Part shown: positions 17,628-26,700 of the stretch, in pieces
How positions within the stretch are numbered: the stretch's first letter is position 1
Layout: each line of letters begins with the position of its first letter
From: Elizabethkingia meningoseptica_A
GTDB taxonomy: Bacteria > Bacteroidota > Bacteroidia > Flavobacteriales > Weeksellaceae
Direction of reading: 5' to 3'
DNA length: 64,000 nucleotides
NCBI RefSeq assembly: GCF_045762675.1
Contig: NZ_JBJDLK010000004.1
Location: 124,001-188,000, forward strand
Notes under the pieces: generated by a model
Seen by the model: only the letters and a program-made list of their open reading frames with translations
Told to the model about the DNA's origin: nothing
Databases searched by the model: none
Translations under genes and position numbers: made by a program

Positions 17628-19256
17628 TTAAACCTGAATAACACCCAGATTGAATTTTTCTGTAATAGGAGCGTGGTTTGCCGCTTCAATTCCCATACTG
17701 ATCCATTTTCTAGTATCCAACGGATTGATAATAGCATCGGTCCATAATCTGGCTGCAGAATATGTCGCCTGTGTCTGTTTATTATAATTCTGGGTAATTT
17801 TATTCAGAAGTTCCTGGTGTTCTTCTGCAGAAAGCTCTTTTCCTTGCTTTTTAAGAGTTGCTTCCTGAATCTGAAGTAATACTTTAGCTGCCTGAGCACC
17901 ACCCATTACTGCAAGTTCAGCCCAGGGCCATGCTGCAATTAATCTCGGATCGTATGCTTTTCCACACATGGCATAATTGCCTGCACCAAATGAATTTCCG
18001 GTAATGATAGTAAACTTGGGTACAACAGAGTTGGAAACGGCATTTACCATTTTCGCGCCGTCTTTTATAATACCACCGTGTTCTGATTTAGAACCGACCA
18101 TAAATCCGGTCACATCCTGTAAGAAGACCAACGGAATTTTTCTCTGATTACAATTGGCAATAAATCTTGTTGCTTTATCAGCACTGTCCGAATAAATTAC
18201 ACCACCAAACTGCATTTCACCCTTACCGCTTTTTACAAGCTTCCTCTGGTTGGCAACGATTCCTACAGACCAGCCATCGATTCTGGCCGTAGCGCAGACA
18301 ATGGTTTTTCCGTAATCCGGTTTGTATTCCTCATATTCACTGTTGTCTACAATACGCTTGATAATATCAAATGTATCATACTGCTCTGCTCTGGATGCCG
18401 GGATAATTCCAAATATATCATCCGGATTTTCTTTCGGCTGTGCCGGTTCTATTCTGTCGAACCCTGCTTTGTCATAATCGCCCAGCGATTTCATAATATT
18501 TTTAATGCGGTCCAAAGCATCTTTATCATCTTTTGCTTTGTAATCAGTTACGCCGGAAATTTCACAATGCGTAGTTGCACCTCCCAAAGTTTCATTGTCA
18601 ATGTTTTCACCAATTGCCGCTTTTACAAGGTAGCTCCCCGCCAGGAATATACTTCCTGTTTTATCCACAATCATAGCTTCATCACTCATAATAGGCAGAT
18701 AAGCTCCTCCGGCTACACAACTTCCCATTACAGCAGAAATTTGCACAATTCCCATAGAACTCATTTTTGCATTGTTTCTGAAAATTCTGCCAAAGTGTTC
18801 CTTGTCCGGGAAAATTTCATCCTGCATTGGCAGATAAACACCCGCAGAGTCTACTAAATAGATAATCGGCAGGCGGTTTTCCATGGCAATTTCCTGAGCA
18901 CGAAGGTTTTTCTTTCCGGTGATTGGGAACCATGCGCCGGCTTTTACCGAAGCATCGTTGGCTACAACGATACACTGGCGCCCTGATACATATCCCATTA
19001 CCACAACGACACCGCCGCTGGGGCAACCACCGTGTTCAGCATACATCTCATGACCGGCCAAAGCTCCGATCTCAATAGAATTATCAATATTATCCAAAAG
19101 GTATTCAACTCTTTCACGGGCTGTCATTTTACCTTCATCACGAAGTTTTTGCAGACGTTTCTCGCCGCCACCTTTTTTGGTCTGATTAAGTAATTGGTTA
19201 AGTTCTGAAAGTTTAAGTTTATTTTGGTCCTCTCTTTTATTGAATTCTAAATCCAT
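17628..19256 (-). CDS. Acyl-CoA carboxylase, carboxyltransferase (beta) subunit
   Basis: 542-residue biotin-dependent carboxyltransferase with tandem crotonase folds. Acyl-CoA and biotin-side oxyanion regions are visible as VMGSCVAGGAYLP and GNSFGAGNYAMCGKA. The C-terminal pattern (RLIAAWPWAELAVMGG, QAAKVLLQIQ) resembles methylcrotonyl-CoA/geranyl-CoA carboxylases more than propionyl-CoA carboxylases, so leucine breakdown is the leading guess. No biotin carboxylase or biotin carrier gene is adjacent; the partner must be encoded elsewhere. The mature N-terminus starts MDLEFNKRED. Confidence 0.88.
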   Translation of the reverse strand: MDLEFNKREDQNKLKLSELNQLLNQTKKGGGEKRLQKLRDEGKMTARERVEYLLDNIDNSIEIGALAGHEMYAEHGGCPSGGVVVVMGYVSGRQCIVVANDASVKAGAWFPITGKKNLRAQEIAMENRLPIIYLVDSAGVYLPMQDEIFPDKEHFGRIFRNNAKMSSMGIVQISAVMGSCVAGGAYLPIMSDEAMIVDKTGSIFLAGSYLVKAAIGENIDNETLGGATTHCEISGVTDYKAKDDKDALDRIKNIMKSLGDYDKAGFDRIEPAQPKENPDDIFGIIPASRAEQYDTFDIIKRIVDNSEYEEYKPDYGKTIVCATARIDGWSVGIVANQRKLVKSGKGEMQFGGVIYSDSADKATRFIANCNQRKIPLVFLQDVTGFMVGSKSEHGGIIKDGAKMVNAVSNSVVPKFTIITGNSFGAGNYAMCGKAYDPRLIAAWPWAELAVMGGAQAAKVLLQIQEATLKKQGKELSAEEHQELLNKITQNYNKQTQATYSAARLWTDAIINPLDTRKWISMGIEAANHAPITEKFNLGVIQV

Positions 19257-19375
19257 TAGGTTTATTTTATTCTCTAAATATAAGCTTTTTCAGAGGATTT
19301 CAGAATGATAGATTTTTGTATTTTAAGTGATTGATAAACAATATTTTATTTTAATATATTTTAACTTTTAAAATA

Positions 19376-19406
19376 TTGTATTTGGGTTACGTTTTAAATA
19401 ACTTTG
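19376..19406 (+). promoter_or_regulatory. Bacteroidota-type promoter without a downstream ORF
   Basis: TTG at 19376-19378, a 20-bp spacer, and TAACTTTG at 19399-19406 match the TTG-N19/21-TAnnTTTG consensus of this phylum. No gene starts downstream on this strand before terC, which is read in the opposite direction. Confidence 0.65.
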
Positions 19407-19412
19407 CATCAA

Positions 19413-19537
19413 GAAACAGAATTACTTTTAATGTAATTCTTGAGTTGTGTCTTAATAAAGATCAATTCCTAAGTTTATTTTTTTAATAGTTTATTATTTG
19501 AAGATCCCGAGTACCAAACAGGTACCCGGGGTTTTTT
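19413..19537 (+). ncRNA. Candidate orphan small RNA, about 125 nt
   Basis: Runs from the inferred start 7 bp after the -7 box to the T run of a terminator hairpin. I find no convincing open reading frame in it. It contains an internal inverted pair AAGAAACAGAATTAC / GTAATTCTTG (about 19411-19443) that could fold as a 5' hairpin. The 318-bp gap between the carboxylase and terC genes holds nothing else I can support. It matches no RNA family that I can recognise by eye; transcription is inferred only from the promoter and terminator. Confidence 0.5.
19505..19537 (+). terminator. Intrinsic terminator of the orphan unit
   Basis: Stem CCCG-A-GTACC / GGTAC-C-CGGG with loop AAACA (one A/C mismatch) followed by T6. 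It is too far from, and on the wrong strand for, both neighbouring genes. Confidence 0.75.
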
Positions 19538-19540
19538 ATT

Positions 19541-19570
19541 AAAAAACGCTTCAGAATTTCTGAAGCGTTT
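19541..19570 (-). terminator. Terminator of terC
   Basis: AAACGCTTCAGAA/TTCTGAAGCGTTT palindrome 5 bp beyond the terC stop; read on the minus strand it is followed by a T run. Confidence 0.8.
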
Positions 19571-19574
19571 CCAT

Positions 19575-20417
19575 TTATATTTTATCAATGGTTTCTGAGT
19601 TTTTAAGAGTAACAGGATCTGTATTCTTCCGGAGTTTCATATTGATGAATTCTACAGTTAACGAGAAGAATATTGCAAAATACAGGTAACCTTTAGGAAT
19701 AACACCAACTTCCTGATTGAATATAACAACATGTGCCAGATGAGAAGATTCTGCAAGAAGCATAACACCGATAAGGATAAGGAATGATAAACCTAATATT
19801 TGTATTGTTGGATGTTTGTTTACAAAATGACTTACAGGCCCTGCAAAAGCCATCATAATAGCAATAGAAATAATAACGGCTAAAATCATAATCGCCAAAG
19901 CGCCGCCTTCGCCAAAATCTTTGAAACTTACAAGACCAACAGCGGTAAGAATACTGTCGAATGAAAATACAAGATTAAGAAGAGCAATCTGAATAATAGC
20001 ACTGTTAAGGCTCACCTTTTTACTGTTTTCATTTTTCAATGATTCTTCACCTTCCAGTTTGTGATGGATTTCGGTTACACTTTTATATAACAGGAAAAGC
20101 CCACCCATGAAAATAATAATACTTTGTCCGGTAATCTTACCATGGAACCAGCTGAAGTCGACCTCAAACAGAACAGAATTAAGACCAAGTACCCATTTGA
20201 TCCCAAATAGAAGTAGTATTCTGAAAATCATGGCAAGTCCTAAACCTATATTTCTGGCTTTAGGCTGATCCTTAGGGCTTAGTTTAGATGAAACAATTGA
20301 AATAAACACAATGTTGTCAATCCCCAGAACAATTTCTAAAAAAGTAAGGGTCAGTAATGCAAACCATGCATCGGTTGAAGCGAATACGCTTAAGAAATCC
20401 ATATCAATTTTTGCCAT
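19575..20417 (-). CDS. TerC family integral membrane protein
   Basis: 280 residues with about seven hydrophobic helices. Conserved TerC features are the acidic intramembrane motifs LEIVLGIDNIVFI near residues 27-39 and NLVFSFDSILTAVGL in the second half. TerC proteins are linked to tellurite resistance and, in later work on relatives, to Mn2+ handling of secreted proteins; no tellurite operon is here, so a general metal-export role is the better guess. It is divergent from the EamA gene with only 40 bp between the starts. Confidence 0.88.
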   Translation of the reverse strand: MAKIDMDFLSVFASTDAWFALLTLTFLEIVLGIDNIVFISIVSSKLSPKDQPKARNIGLGLAMIFRILLLFGIKWVLGLNSVLFEVDFSWFHGKITGQSIIIFMGGLFLLYKSVTEIHHKLEGEESLKNENSKKVSLNSAIIQIALLNLVFSFDSILTAVGLVSFKDFGEGGALAIMILAVIISIAIMMAFAGPVSHFVNKHPTIQILGLSFLILIGVMLLAESSHLAHVVIFNQEVGVIPKGYLYFAIFFSLTVEFINMKLRKNTDPVTLKNSETIDKI

Positions 20418-20457
20418 AAAAATATGAATAATTCGCTAATTTTGTATTTTAATAATT

Positions 20458-21345
20458 ATGATGTTCAAGTCTGCGCAGTTTCGTTTGCATTTAATTGTAT
20501 TTTTATGGGGTTTTACAGCAATTTTAGGAAAGTTGATTACAGTGGATGCACTGGAGTTGGTGTTTTTTCGTATGTTATTTGCTGCAATTTTTCTCTATAT
20601 ATTCATCAGAGTGGTGAAAAAACAATCCATGAAGGTAAGCCGGAAACTTTTTTTGCAGCTTATAGGAATTGGGGGGCTTATGGGAGGACACTGGCTGTGC
20701 TTCTTTTATTCTATTAAAATTTCCAATGTATCTATTGCCCTTTCATGTCTGGCAACAGTAACTTTATTTGTATCGGTTTTAGAACCTATTGTATACCGGA
20801 GAAAGCTGGACTGGATTGAATTATTACTGGGACTGGTGATTGTATCCTGTATTTCGCTGATCTTTAATGTGGAATTTGAACATAAAATGGGAATTATTTT
20901 CGGAATTATCTGTGCCGCATTAGGTGCTACTTTTACGGTATTTAATGGTAAGCTATATGGTAAGACATCCTCCGAAAACATTATATTCTATGAAATTTTC
21001 GGAGGATGGATTCTTGTAAGTTTATTTTTACTGGTGTCCGGCGATATCACTTCAATCGCTACAATTGATACCCGAAATATTATTTTACTCATCGTTCTGG
21101 CCGGACTATTTACAGCTTATCCTATGTTGGAATCGGTTCGTCTGATGCAGTATATTTCGCCCTTTACCCTTGCGCTGACTGTAAATCTGGAGCCTGTATA
21201 CGGAATAGTACTGGCTTATTTTATCTTTGGAAAATCTGAAGAAATGAGTCCTGTTTTTTATGGTGCATCAGCGGTAATGATTCTGGCAATTGTTGTAAAC
21301 GGAATAGTAAAAGCAAAAAGAAAAAAGCTGCCGGCAGTCCATTAA
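20458..21345 (+). CDS. EamA/DMT-superfamily transporter
   Basis: 295-residue membrane protein with ten predicted helices in two five-helix EamA repeats (first starting HLIVFLWGFTAILGKLI, second near GIICAALGATFTVFNG). The family exports amino acids, metabolites or drugs; substrate is not predictable. A TAATTTTG box at 20437-20444 lies 14 bp before the start. The stop overlaps that of convergent dapB by 4 bp, leaving no room for a terminator between them. Confidence 0.85.
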   Translation: MMFKSAQFRLHLIVFLWGFTAILGKLITVDALELVFFRMLFAAIFLYIFIRVVKKQSMKVSRKLFLQLIGIGGLMGGHWLCFFYSIKISNVSIALSCLATVTLFVSVLEPIVYRRKLDWIELLLGLVIVSCISLIFNVEFEHKMGIIFGIICAALGATFTVFNGKLYGKTSSENIIFYEIFGGWILVSLFLLVSGDITSIATIDTRNIILLIVLAGLFTAYPMLESVRLMQYISPFTLALTVNLEPVYGIVLAYFIFGKSEEMSPVFYGASAVMILAIVVNGIVKAKRKKLPAVH

Positions 21346-22091
21346 ACTTTGAAATAAGGATGCAGGAGATCTTCAAATTTGTAGAAGCCTGCTTTTTTAT
21401 CCATAAGATGTTCGGCCGCAAATAGGGCACCGTTACCAAAAGCATCACGGGAAATAGATTCGTGAATTAATCTTACTGTCTGAAACGGAAAGCCAAAAAT
21501 AACTTCATGTTTTCCTACAATGCCACCGGCTCTGATTGTATTTATCTTCTCATCTTTAAGGTCTAAAGCATCGGCAATGCGAATGGCGGTTCCGGAAATT
21601 CCTTTCTTATCTTTAAAATGTTCTTCCACAATTTCAATATCAACCCAGGGAGCAATTTTTTTGAGAAAAGTTGAAGCATATAAAAGGTAATTGATTCCCA
21701 GGGTGATATTGGGAGACCAGAATACTGTAGCTTTTTTTGCGAGTTTATGGAGGAACTTTACCTCTTTTTCAGCATAATGAGAAATCGCTGAGATAATTTT
21801 GATATTCTTTTTTGCTGCTGCGTCTCCATAAGTATAAATGCCTTCGGGAGAAGAGAAATCAATAATGGCATCTACCGGATGAGTGTCCAGCAGTTCTTCT
21901 ACACTTAGGTTTTTCTCAGAATAAATATTACCGGTATCAGAGGTTTCAATACCGAAAAATTCAGAGGCAGCCCTGTTATTTAATCTGTTTGTTTTTCTGT
22001 AAATCCATTGTAAGGAGTGGTCTTTATTCTGTAAAATAACAGATGCCACGGCTTTGCCTGCTTTACCAAATCCCAAAAGTCCAATTTTCAT
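21342..22091 (-). CDS. dapB: 4-hydroxy-tetrahydrodipicolinate reductase
   Basis: Reduces the cyclic product of DapA in lysine/diaminopimelate synthesis. 249 residues. The N-terminal Rossmann GLLGFGKAGKAV binds NAD(P)H, and the substrate loop region VEEHFKDKKGISGTA holds the catalytic His/Lys area in a form typical of Bacteroidota enzymes (more divergent than E. coli DapB). Standing alone, with a 187-bp AT-rich gap upstream. Confidence 0.88.
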   Translation of the reverse strand: MKIGLLGFGKAGKAVASVILQNKDHSLQWIYRKTNRLNNRAASEFFGIETSDTGNIYSEKNLSVEELLDTHPVDAIIDFSSPEGIYTYGDAAAKKNIKIISAISHYAEKEVKFLHKLAKKATVFWSPNITLGINYLLYASTFLKKIAPWVDIEIVEEHFKDKKGISGTAIRIADALDLKDEKINTIRAGGIVGKHEVIFGFPFQTVRLIHESISRDAFGNGALFAAEHLMDKKAGFYKFEDLLHPYFKV

Positions 22092-22278
22092 AATAACAAT
22101 TTTTTAGTTAAACATTCAGTGATAGAAAATTCTGTACGGAACTTTCTTTTAATCTGTAAGTTACGAAATTGAAAATAAAACCTGTTTTGAAGTTTTTTTA
22201 ATATATTGGGATTTCAGGTGAGATGAATTTATTTTTTGATTACCTTTAGTTCAAATTTTATTTTATAAAAACTGTATT

Positions 22279-23076
22279 ATGAAGAAGCTATTATCATTAT
22301 TCCTTATTAGTAGTGTTGTTACGATATACGGGCAGAAGCTTGCTGATTTTGAGTATATTTTTGTTCCTAAAAAGTTTGAGAAAGAGATGAATAAGTATGA
22401 TCTTAAGAAATTACTTGTAAAAGGACTTGAGGATAAAAAATATAAAGTTATTCAGGAGGATAAAGAAAACTGGCCTGATGAGCTGAGACAAAACCAATGT
22501 AATGTGGCAAAAGCAGATCTTCTGGATGATAGCAGCATGTTCCGAAATAAAGTGCTACTTAAGTTTAGTGATTGTAATGAAAAAACAATATTAGAAACGA
22601 AAGGAATGTCTATGCAGAAGGAGTTTGAAGTAGGATTCCCGGAAGCATTAGCGGTTTCACTAAAATCAGTACCATTATCTAATCCTTCTTCTACGATCAA
22701 TATTACACCTGTTGCAGAAAAGCCAAAAGAAGTTGTACAGGTTAAAGCAGAAAAAGTAGCAGAAAAAACGGTTGCTCCAGTTGTTACTAAGACAGAGACT
22801 TCTTCACCTCTGGCGACGACTAATAAAGCTGAAGTATTTAGTAACGGAAAACTAAGTGTACAGAAGATTAACATGGGATCAGGACAATTTATTCTGGCAA
22901 GTGGTAACAGTTCTGCACCATACGCCGTATTTACTGAAACCAGCAAGCAAGGTGTTTACAGGGTTAAGATGGAGAGCGGAGCTTCTGCATTAGGTTATAT
23001 GGAAAACGGGAATTTAGTAATTGAAATTCCGCAGGCCAATGATACTTATCAGAAAGAAGTCTTTCAGAAGAAATAA
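22279..23076 (+). CDS. Exported protein of unknown function
   Basis: 265 residues. A short signal peptide (MKKLLSLFLISSVVTIYG) is followed by a compact domain (about 20-130), a low-complexity Ala/Val/Lys/Pro/Thr linker (about 140-185) and a small C-terminal beta-rich domain (SNGKLSVQKINMGSGQFI onward). The layout suggests a periplasmic or surface protein with two domains on a flexible tether. I do not recognise either domain. Its own terminator follows. Confidence 0.7.
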   Translation: MKKLLSLFLISSVVTIYGQKLADFEYIFVPKKFEKEMNKYDLKKLLVKGLEDKKYKVIQEDKENWPDELRQNQCNVAKADLLDDSSMFRNKVLLKFSDCNEKTILETKGMSMQKEFEVGFPEALAVSLKSVPLSNPSSTINITPVAEKPKEVVQVKAEKVAEKTVAPVVTKTETSSPLATTNKAEVFSNGKLSVQKINMGSGQFILASGNSSAPYAVFTETSKQGVYRVKMESGASALGYMENGNLVIEIPQANDTYQKEVFQKK

Positions 23077-23080
23077 AACG

Positions 23081-23110
23081 AAAAGCAGTGGTTCAATCAC
23101 TGCTTTTTTT
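23081..23110 (+). terminator. Intrinsic terminator
   Basis: AAAAGCAGTG / CACTGCTTTT with a seven-base loop and a T run that overlaps the uvrC stop codon on the other strand. Confidence 0.85.
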
Positions 23111-24911
23111 ATACATTTTCGTTTCCGTTGAAGTACTCGAAGATTACTTTAGCTTTACTTTTACCTAAAATTTCCTCAAGGATTTCCATACTGGATTCAC
23201 GGATACGCTTTACCGATTTTAATTTTGATAGAAGTAATTCAATACTTTTAGGTCCTACACCCGGAATTTCTTCCAGTTCGGATTTTATAGTTGAGTTTTT
23301 CCTTCTTGTCCGGTGGTGTTTAACACCAAAGCGGTGGGCCTCATCCCGCACACGCTGTAATATTTTTAAAGTTTCGGATTTTTTATCCAGATATAAAGGA
23401 ATAGGATCTTCAGGGAAGAATATTTCTTCCAATCTTTTGGCGATACCTACGATGGTAATTTTACCATACAGTCCCAACGTTTTCAGGCTTTTTACAGCGG
23501 AGCTCAACTGTCCTTTGCCCCCATCGATCAGAATAAGCTGAGGCAAATCCTCTCCTTCATCTAACAAACGGCTGTACCGGCGAAGAATAACTTCTTCCAT
23601 AGTAGCAAAGTCATTTGGCCCTTCTACTGTTTTTACATGAAATATACGATAATCCTGTTTGCTGGGTTTTCCGTCTTTAAATACAACACATGCAGATACC
23701 GGATTTGTTCCCTGAATATTGGAATTATCAAAACCTTCTATATGTCGTGGTTCAACCGGCATACGCAGATTTTTTTGCATTTCGGCCATAATACGGTTGG
23801 TATGTCTTTCAGGATCGACAATCTGTACTTGTTTTAGTTTTTCCAGACGGTACTCACGTGCATTTTTTTCCGAAAGTTCAACGATACGTTTTTTATCACC
23901 TACTTTCGGAACAATAATTTTTGCTCCGGGAATTTCTACGGAAAGATGAAACGGTAAATAGATTTCTTTAGATTTGGAGCTAAACTTCTGGCGTATTTCA
24001 ACCAGAGCCTCTTCCATAATCTCTTCGTCACTTTCTTCCAGCACTTTTTTTATTTCCGTTGTAAAAGACTGAACAATAGAACCGTTGTTAATTTTGAAAT
24101 AGTTGACATAAGCCGCAGATTCATCCGAGAACATGCCAAATACATCCACGTCATCTATATATGCATTCACAACCATGCTGTGGGTTTGATAATCCTCCAG
24201 GATTTCCAGTCTTTCTTTAACAGTATGGGCATTTTCAAACTCCATCTTTTCAGCAAAAAGCATCATTTGCGAGGTCAGATACTGTCTGGCGATTTTATAA
24301 TCACCCTTTATAATTCCACGGATTGCTTTAATTTTTTCACTGTATTCTTCTTCAGACTCAAAGCCTTCACAAGGACCAAGGCAATTTTTAATGTGGTATT
24401 CCAGACACACTTTATACTTACCTTCATCTATTTTATTAGGACTCAGGTTCAGATTACAGGTCCTGAGTTTATAAATCTTTTTAATCGTATCAATAAGAAT
24501 CTTTGCCTGTCTGGGTTTTGCATAAGGTCCGTAATATTCAGAACCATCCTTTATAACATTCCGGGTAAGAAATACTCTGGGAAATGGTTCGTTTTTAATG
24601 CAAATCCACGGATAGGTTTTGTCATCCTTCAGCATGACATTATAATAAGGATTAAGTTCCTTAATAAGATTGTTTTCTAATAAAAGGGCATCATACTCAC
24701 TATTCACAATTGTGGTTTCCAGGCGTACAATTTTCGATACCATAATACGGGTACGGTAACCGCCATGATTTTTATTGAAATAGGAGAGGACTCTTTTTTT
24801 TAAGTTTTTCGCCTTACCTACATATAACAGGTTATTGTCTTTATCATAATAACGATAAACACCGGGATCCTGTGGTAATGTTTTAAGCTGAAGTTCTAGA
24901 TTGGAATTCAC
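23109..24911 (-). CDS. uvrC: Excinuclease ABC subunit C
   Basis: Makes both incisions in nucleotide excision repair. 600 residues with the full domain order: N-terminal GIY-YIG nuclease (PGVYRYYDKDNNLLYVGKAK), a Cys-rich stretch at about 150-180, the UVR motif near 205-240, the RNase H-like nuclease (EGFDNSNIQG...LILIDGGKGQL) and the C-terminal helix-hairpin-helix pair (IPGVGPKSIELLLSKL). Convergent with the preceding gene. Confidence 0.97.
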   Translation of the reverse strand: MNSNLELQLKTLPQDPGVYRYYDKDNNLLYVGKAKNLKKRVLSYFNKNHGGYRTRIMVSKIVRLETTIVNSEYDALLLENNLIKELNPYYNVMLKDDKTYPWICIKNEPFPRVFLTRNVIKDGSEYYGPYAKPRQAKILIDTIKKIYKLRTCNLNLSPNKIDEGKYKVCLEYHIKNCLGPCEGFESEEEYSEKIKAIRGIIKGDYKIARQYLTSQMMLFAEKMEFENAHTVKERLEILEDYQTHSMVVNAYIDDVDVFGMFSDESAAYVNYFKINNGSIVQSFTTEIKKVLEESDEEIMEEALVEIRQKFSSKSKEIYLPFHLSVEIPGAKIIVPKVGDKKRIVELSEKNAREYRLEKLKQVQIVDPERHTNRIMAEMQKNLRMPVEPRHIEGFDNSNIQGTNPVSACVVFKDGKPSKQDYRIFHVKTVEGPNDFATMEEVILRRYSRLLDEGEDLPQLILIDGGKGQLSSAVKSLKTLGLYGKITIVGIAKRLEEIFFPEDPIPLYLDKKSETLKILQRVRDEAHRFGVKHHRTRRKNSTIKSELEEIPGVGPKSIELLLSKLKSVKRIRESSMEILEEILGKSKAKVIFEYFNGNENV

Positions 24912-24943
24912 AAAGTAAAATTACGAAAAAGAGTTTATTTAAG

Positions 24944-25615
24944 TTATTTATTCTCTTTTTTGATATATGTTTGTTTCCAATATAAAAATGAAATAAAGCA
25001 CAATACTGTAAAAGCTCCAAGAAGAAGATAAGAGGCCTTTGGTAATTTTTTTAGACTGAATAATATTTCTCTGATATAATTTCTTTGTGAATGGTCTTCT
25101 AGTAAAATGAGATCATTACAAAGTAAGCAAGGTTCAATCTTTTCATCAATAGGCTTTGTATAGATATGTAATACATAAAAGCTATTAGTGATAGGTTCAA
25201 AGCCAAAGAACTCTTGTTTGGCTTTAATCATTATATTATAAATGCTGATAAAATCATTGTAAGTAGTTTCTTTCTGGAAGATAAACTGTATTCCAGTATT
25301 TTTTATATTTTTCTTTTGTATTTCTTTCAGTTCAGATAGATATATTTTGAATGTTGCTGAATCAATGTTTTTTGAAACTATGATTTTTTTATAATTCCAT
25401 CCTTTAATAGGTATATAAGGGTTTTCAGTTGTATTATATGCCTTCATATATTCGTCTTGTGTCATATCTGGAATATATTGGGTAGGCAGTCTGATATCTA
25501 GATAATTTTCTTTTGATTTTATGACTTCGGGTTTCGACAGATATACAAAAAGGAACGGAATGATAAACAAACTTATCATTCCAGGGATGTAATATATTTT
25601 TACTAGTTTGGACAT
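24944..25615 (-). CDS. Membrane-anchored protein of unknown function
   Basis: 223 residues with a transmembrane helix at each end (about 10-27 and 195-213) and a roughly 165-residue loop between them that should lie on one side of the membrane. The loop is rich in Lys, Ile and Tyr and contains a CxxC pair (Cys163, Cys166). No family recognised. It sits 32 bp upstream of uvrC on the same strand, but nothing ties it to repair. Base composition is noticeably AT-richer than uvrC. Confidence 0.65.
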   Translation of the reverse strand: MSKLVKIYYIPGMISLFIIPFLFVYLSKPEVIKSKENYLDIRLPTQYIPDMTQDEYMKAYNTTENPYIPIKGWNYKKIIVSKNIDSATFKIYLSELKEIQKKNIKNTGIQFIFQKETTYNDFISIYNIMIKAKQEFFGFEPITNSFYVLHIYTKPIDEKIEPCLLCNDLILLEDHSQRNYIREILFSLKKLPKASYLLLGAFTVLCFISFLYWKQTYIKKENK

Positions 25616-25817
25616 TATAGTCTATATGGGAAAGATAAACCAATAATCTTACGCCACTTTTTTATTTTCATATTAAATATAGAGAATTTTTAATTATTAA
25701 ATTGACTCTCCCTTATTGGTTTGGTAGGTAAATATTTTCACAAAAAGATAAAAAACACTTCCGTAAAACTAAAAATTTAGTTAAATTTAATTTTCATTAC
25801 ATCAAAAATAATATTAT

Positions 25818-26639
25818 ATGAATAGAAACATTATTTTCTTTATTTTCCTTTTCGTAGCAAATCAGCACTTTAGTCAGAATGTTAAAGAGGAAAAAGTAGA
25901 TCGCTTTGTATATGAGCTTACTTATAAAATGGATTCTACAAATTTACAGGACATTAAAAAGGAGTTATTCTTTTTGGATGTTTCAAAAAAAGAATCCCGG
26001 TTTGCCAGTCAGAATAAATTAATAAAAGATTCTGTTCTCTATTCAGTTTCCGTGACTAATAATGCAGGAGCCGCCCTTTCCATGATGGGGAAAATGAAAA
26101 CAAAATTTAATTATAACGTTTATACCAATACTGAAAAACAGGAACAACAGGTTATAGAAACAATTGGTATGAAAAATTATAAATATCAGTTTCCGCTTCC
26201 TCAATTAAACTGGAAGATAGAAAATGAAGTTCAGAAAATAGGTGAATACAACTGCCAGAAAGCAACACTGGAAGCAGGAGGGAGGAAATGGATCGCCTGG
26301 TTTACACCGGATATTCCGTTAAACTATGGACCCTATAAATTTCAGGGACTTCCCGGATTAATTGTTACGGTTTCCGATGACAGGTCTCATTATTCATTTG
26401 TATTGCAGAGGAACAAAAAAGAAAAAGTACTTTTTTCGTCTTTGATCATTCAGAAAACGACCGAAATTAAACTTAAAGATCTGGCAAAGCTGAGGGAAAA
26501 TGCTGATGGAAATCTAATGTTTAATATGAGCGGCTTCCAAATGACACCTGAAGTGCAGCGGGATGTTGAAAAACGTTTGCAGGAAAGAAAGAAGCGGGAA
26601 AATAATCTCCTGGAATTAAAACCGTTTGAAACTTTATAA
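25818..26639 (+). CDS. GLPGLI family exported protein
   Basis: 273 residues with a signal peptide (MNRNIIFFIFLFVANQHFS). The family-defining motif GLPGLIVTV is visible in GPYKFQGLPGLIVTV, preceded by the usual WIAWFTPDIP segment. These exported proteins are widespread and duplicated in flavobacteria and have no established biochemical role; several sit next to TonB receptors, but this one does not. The 202-bp gap upstream is very AT-rich and contains a 10-bp inverted repeat. Confidence 0.9.
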   Translation: MNRNIIFFIFLFVANQHFSQNVKEEKVDRFVYELTYKMDSTNLQDIKKELFFLDVSKKESRFASQNKLIKDSVLYSVSVTNNAGAALSMMGKMKTKFNYNVYTNTEKQEQQVIETIGMKNYKYQFPLPQLNWKIENEVQKIGEYNCQKATLEAGGRKWIAWFTPDIPLNYGPYKFQGLPGLIVTVSDDRSHYSFVLQRNKKEKVLFSSLIIQKTTEIKLKDLAKLRENADGNLMFNMSGFQMTPEVQRDVEKRLQERKKRENNLLELKPFETL

Positions 26640-26700
26640 GTTTCTGATTAACACTAACGATATAAAATGATAATAGTTTCTAATAGTGTAAATACCAGAT

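Noticed and set aside
24180..24680. 166-codon plus-strand ORF
   Set aside because: Antisense to the conserved uvrC coding sequence and without recognisable features.
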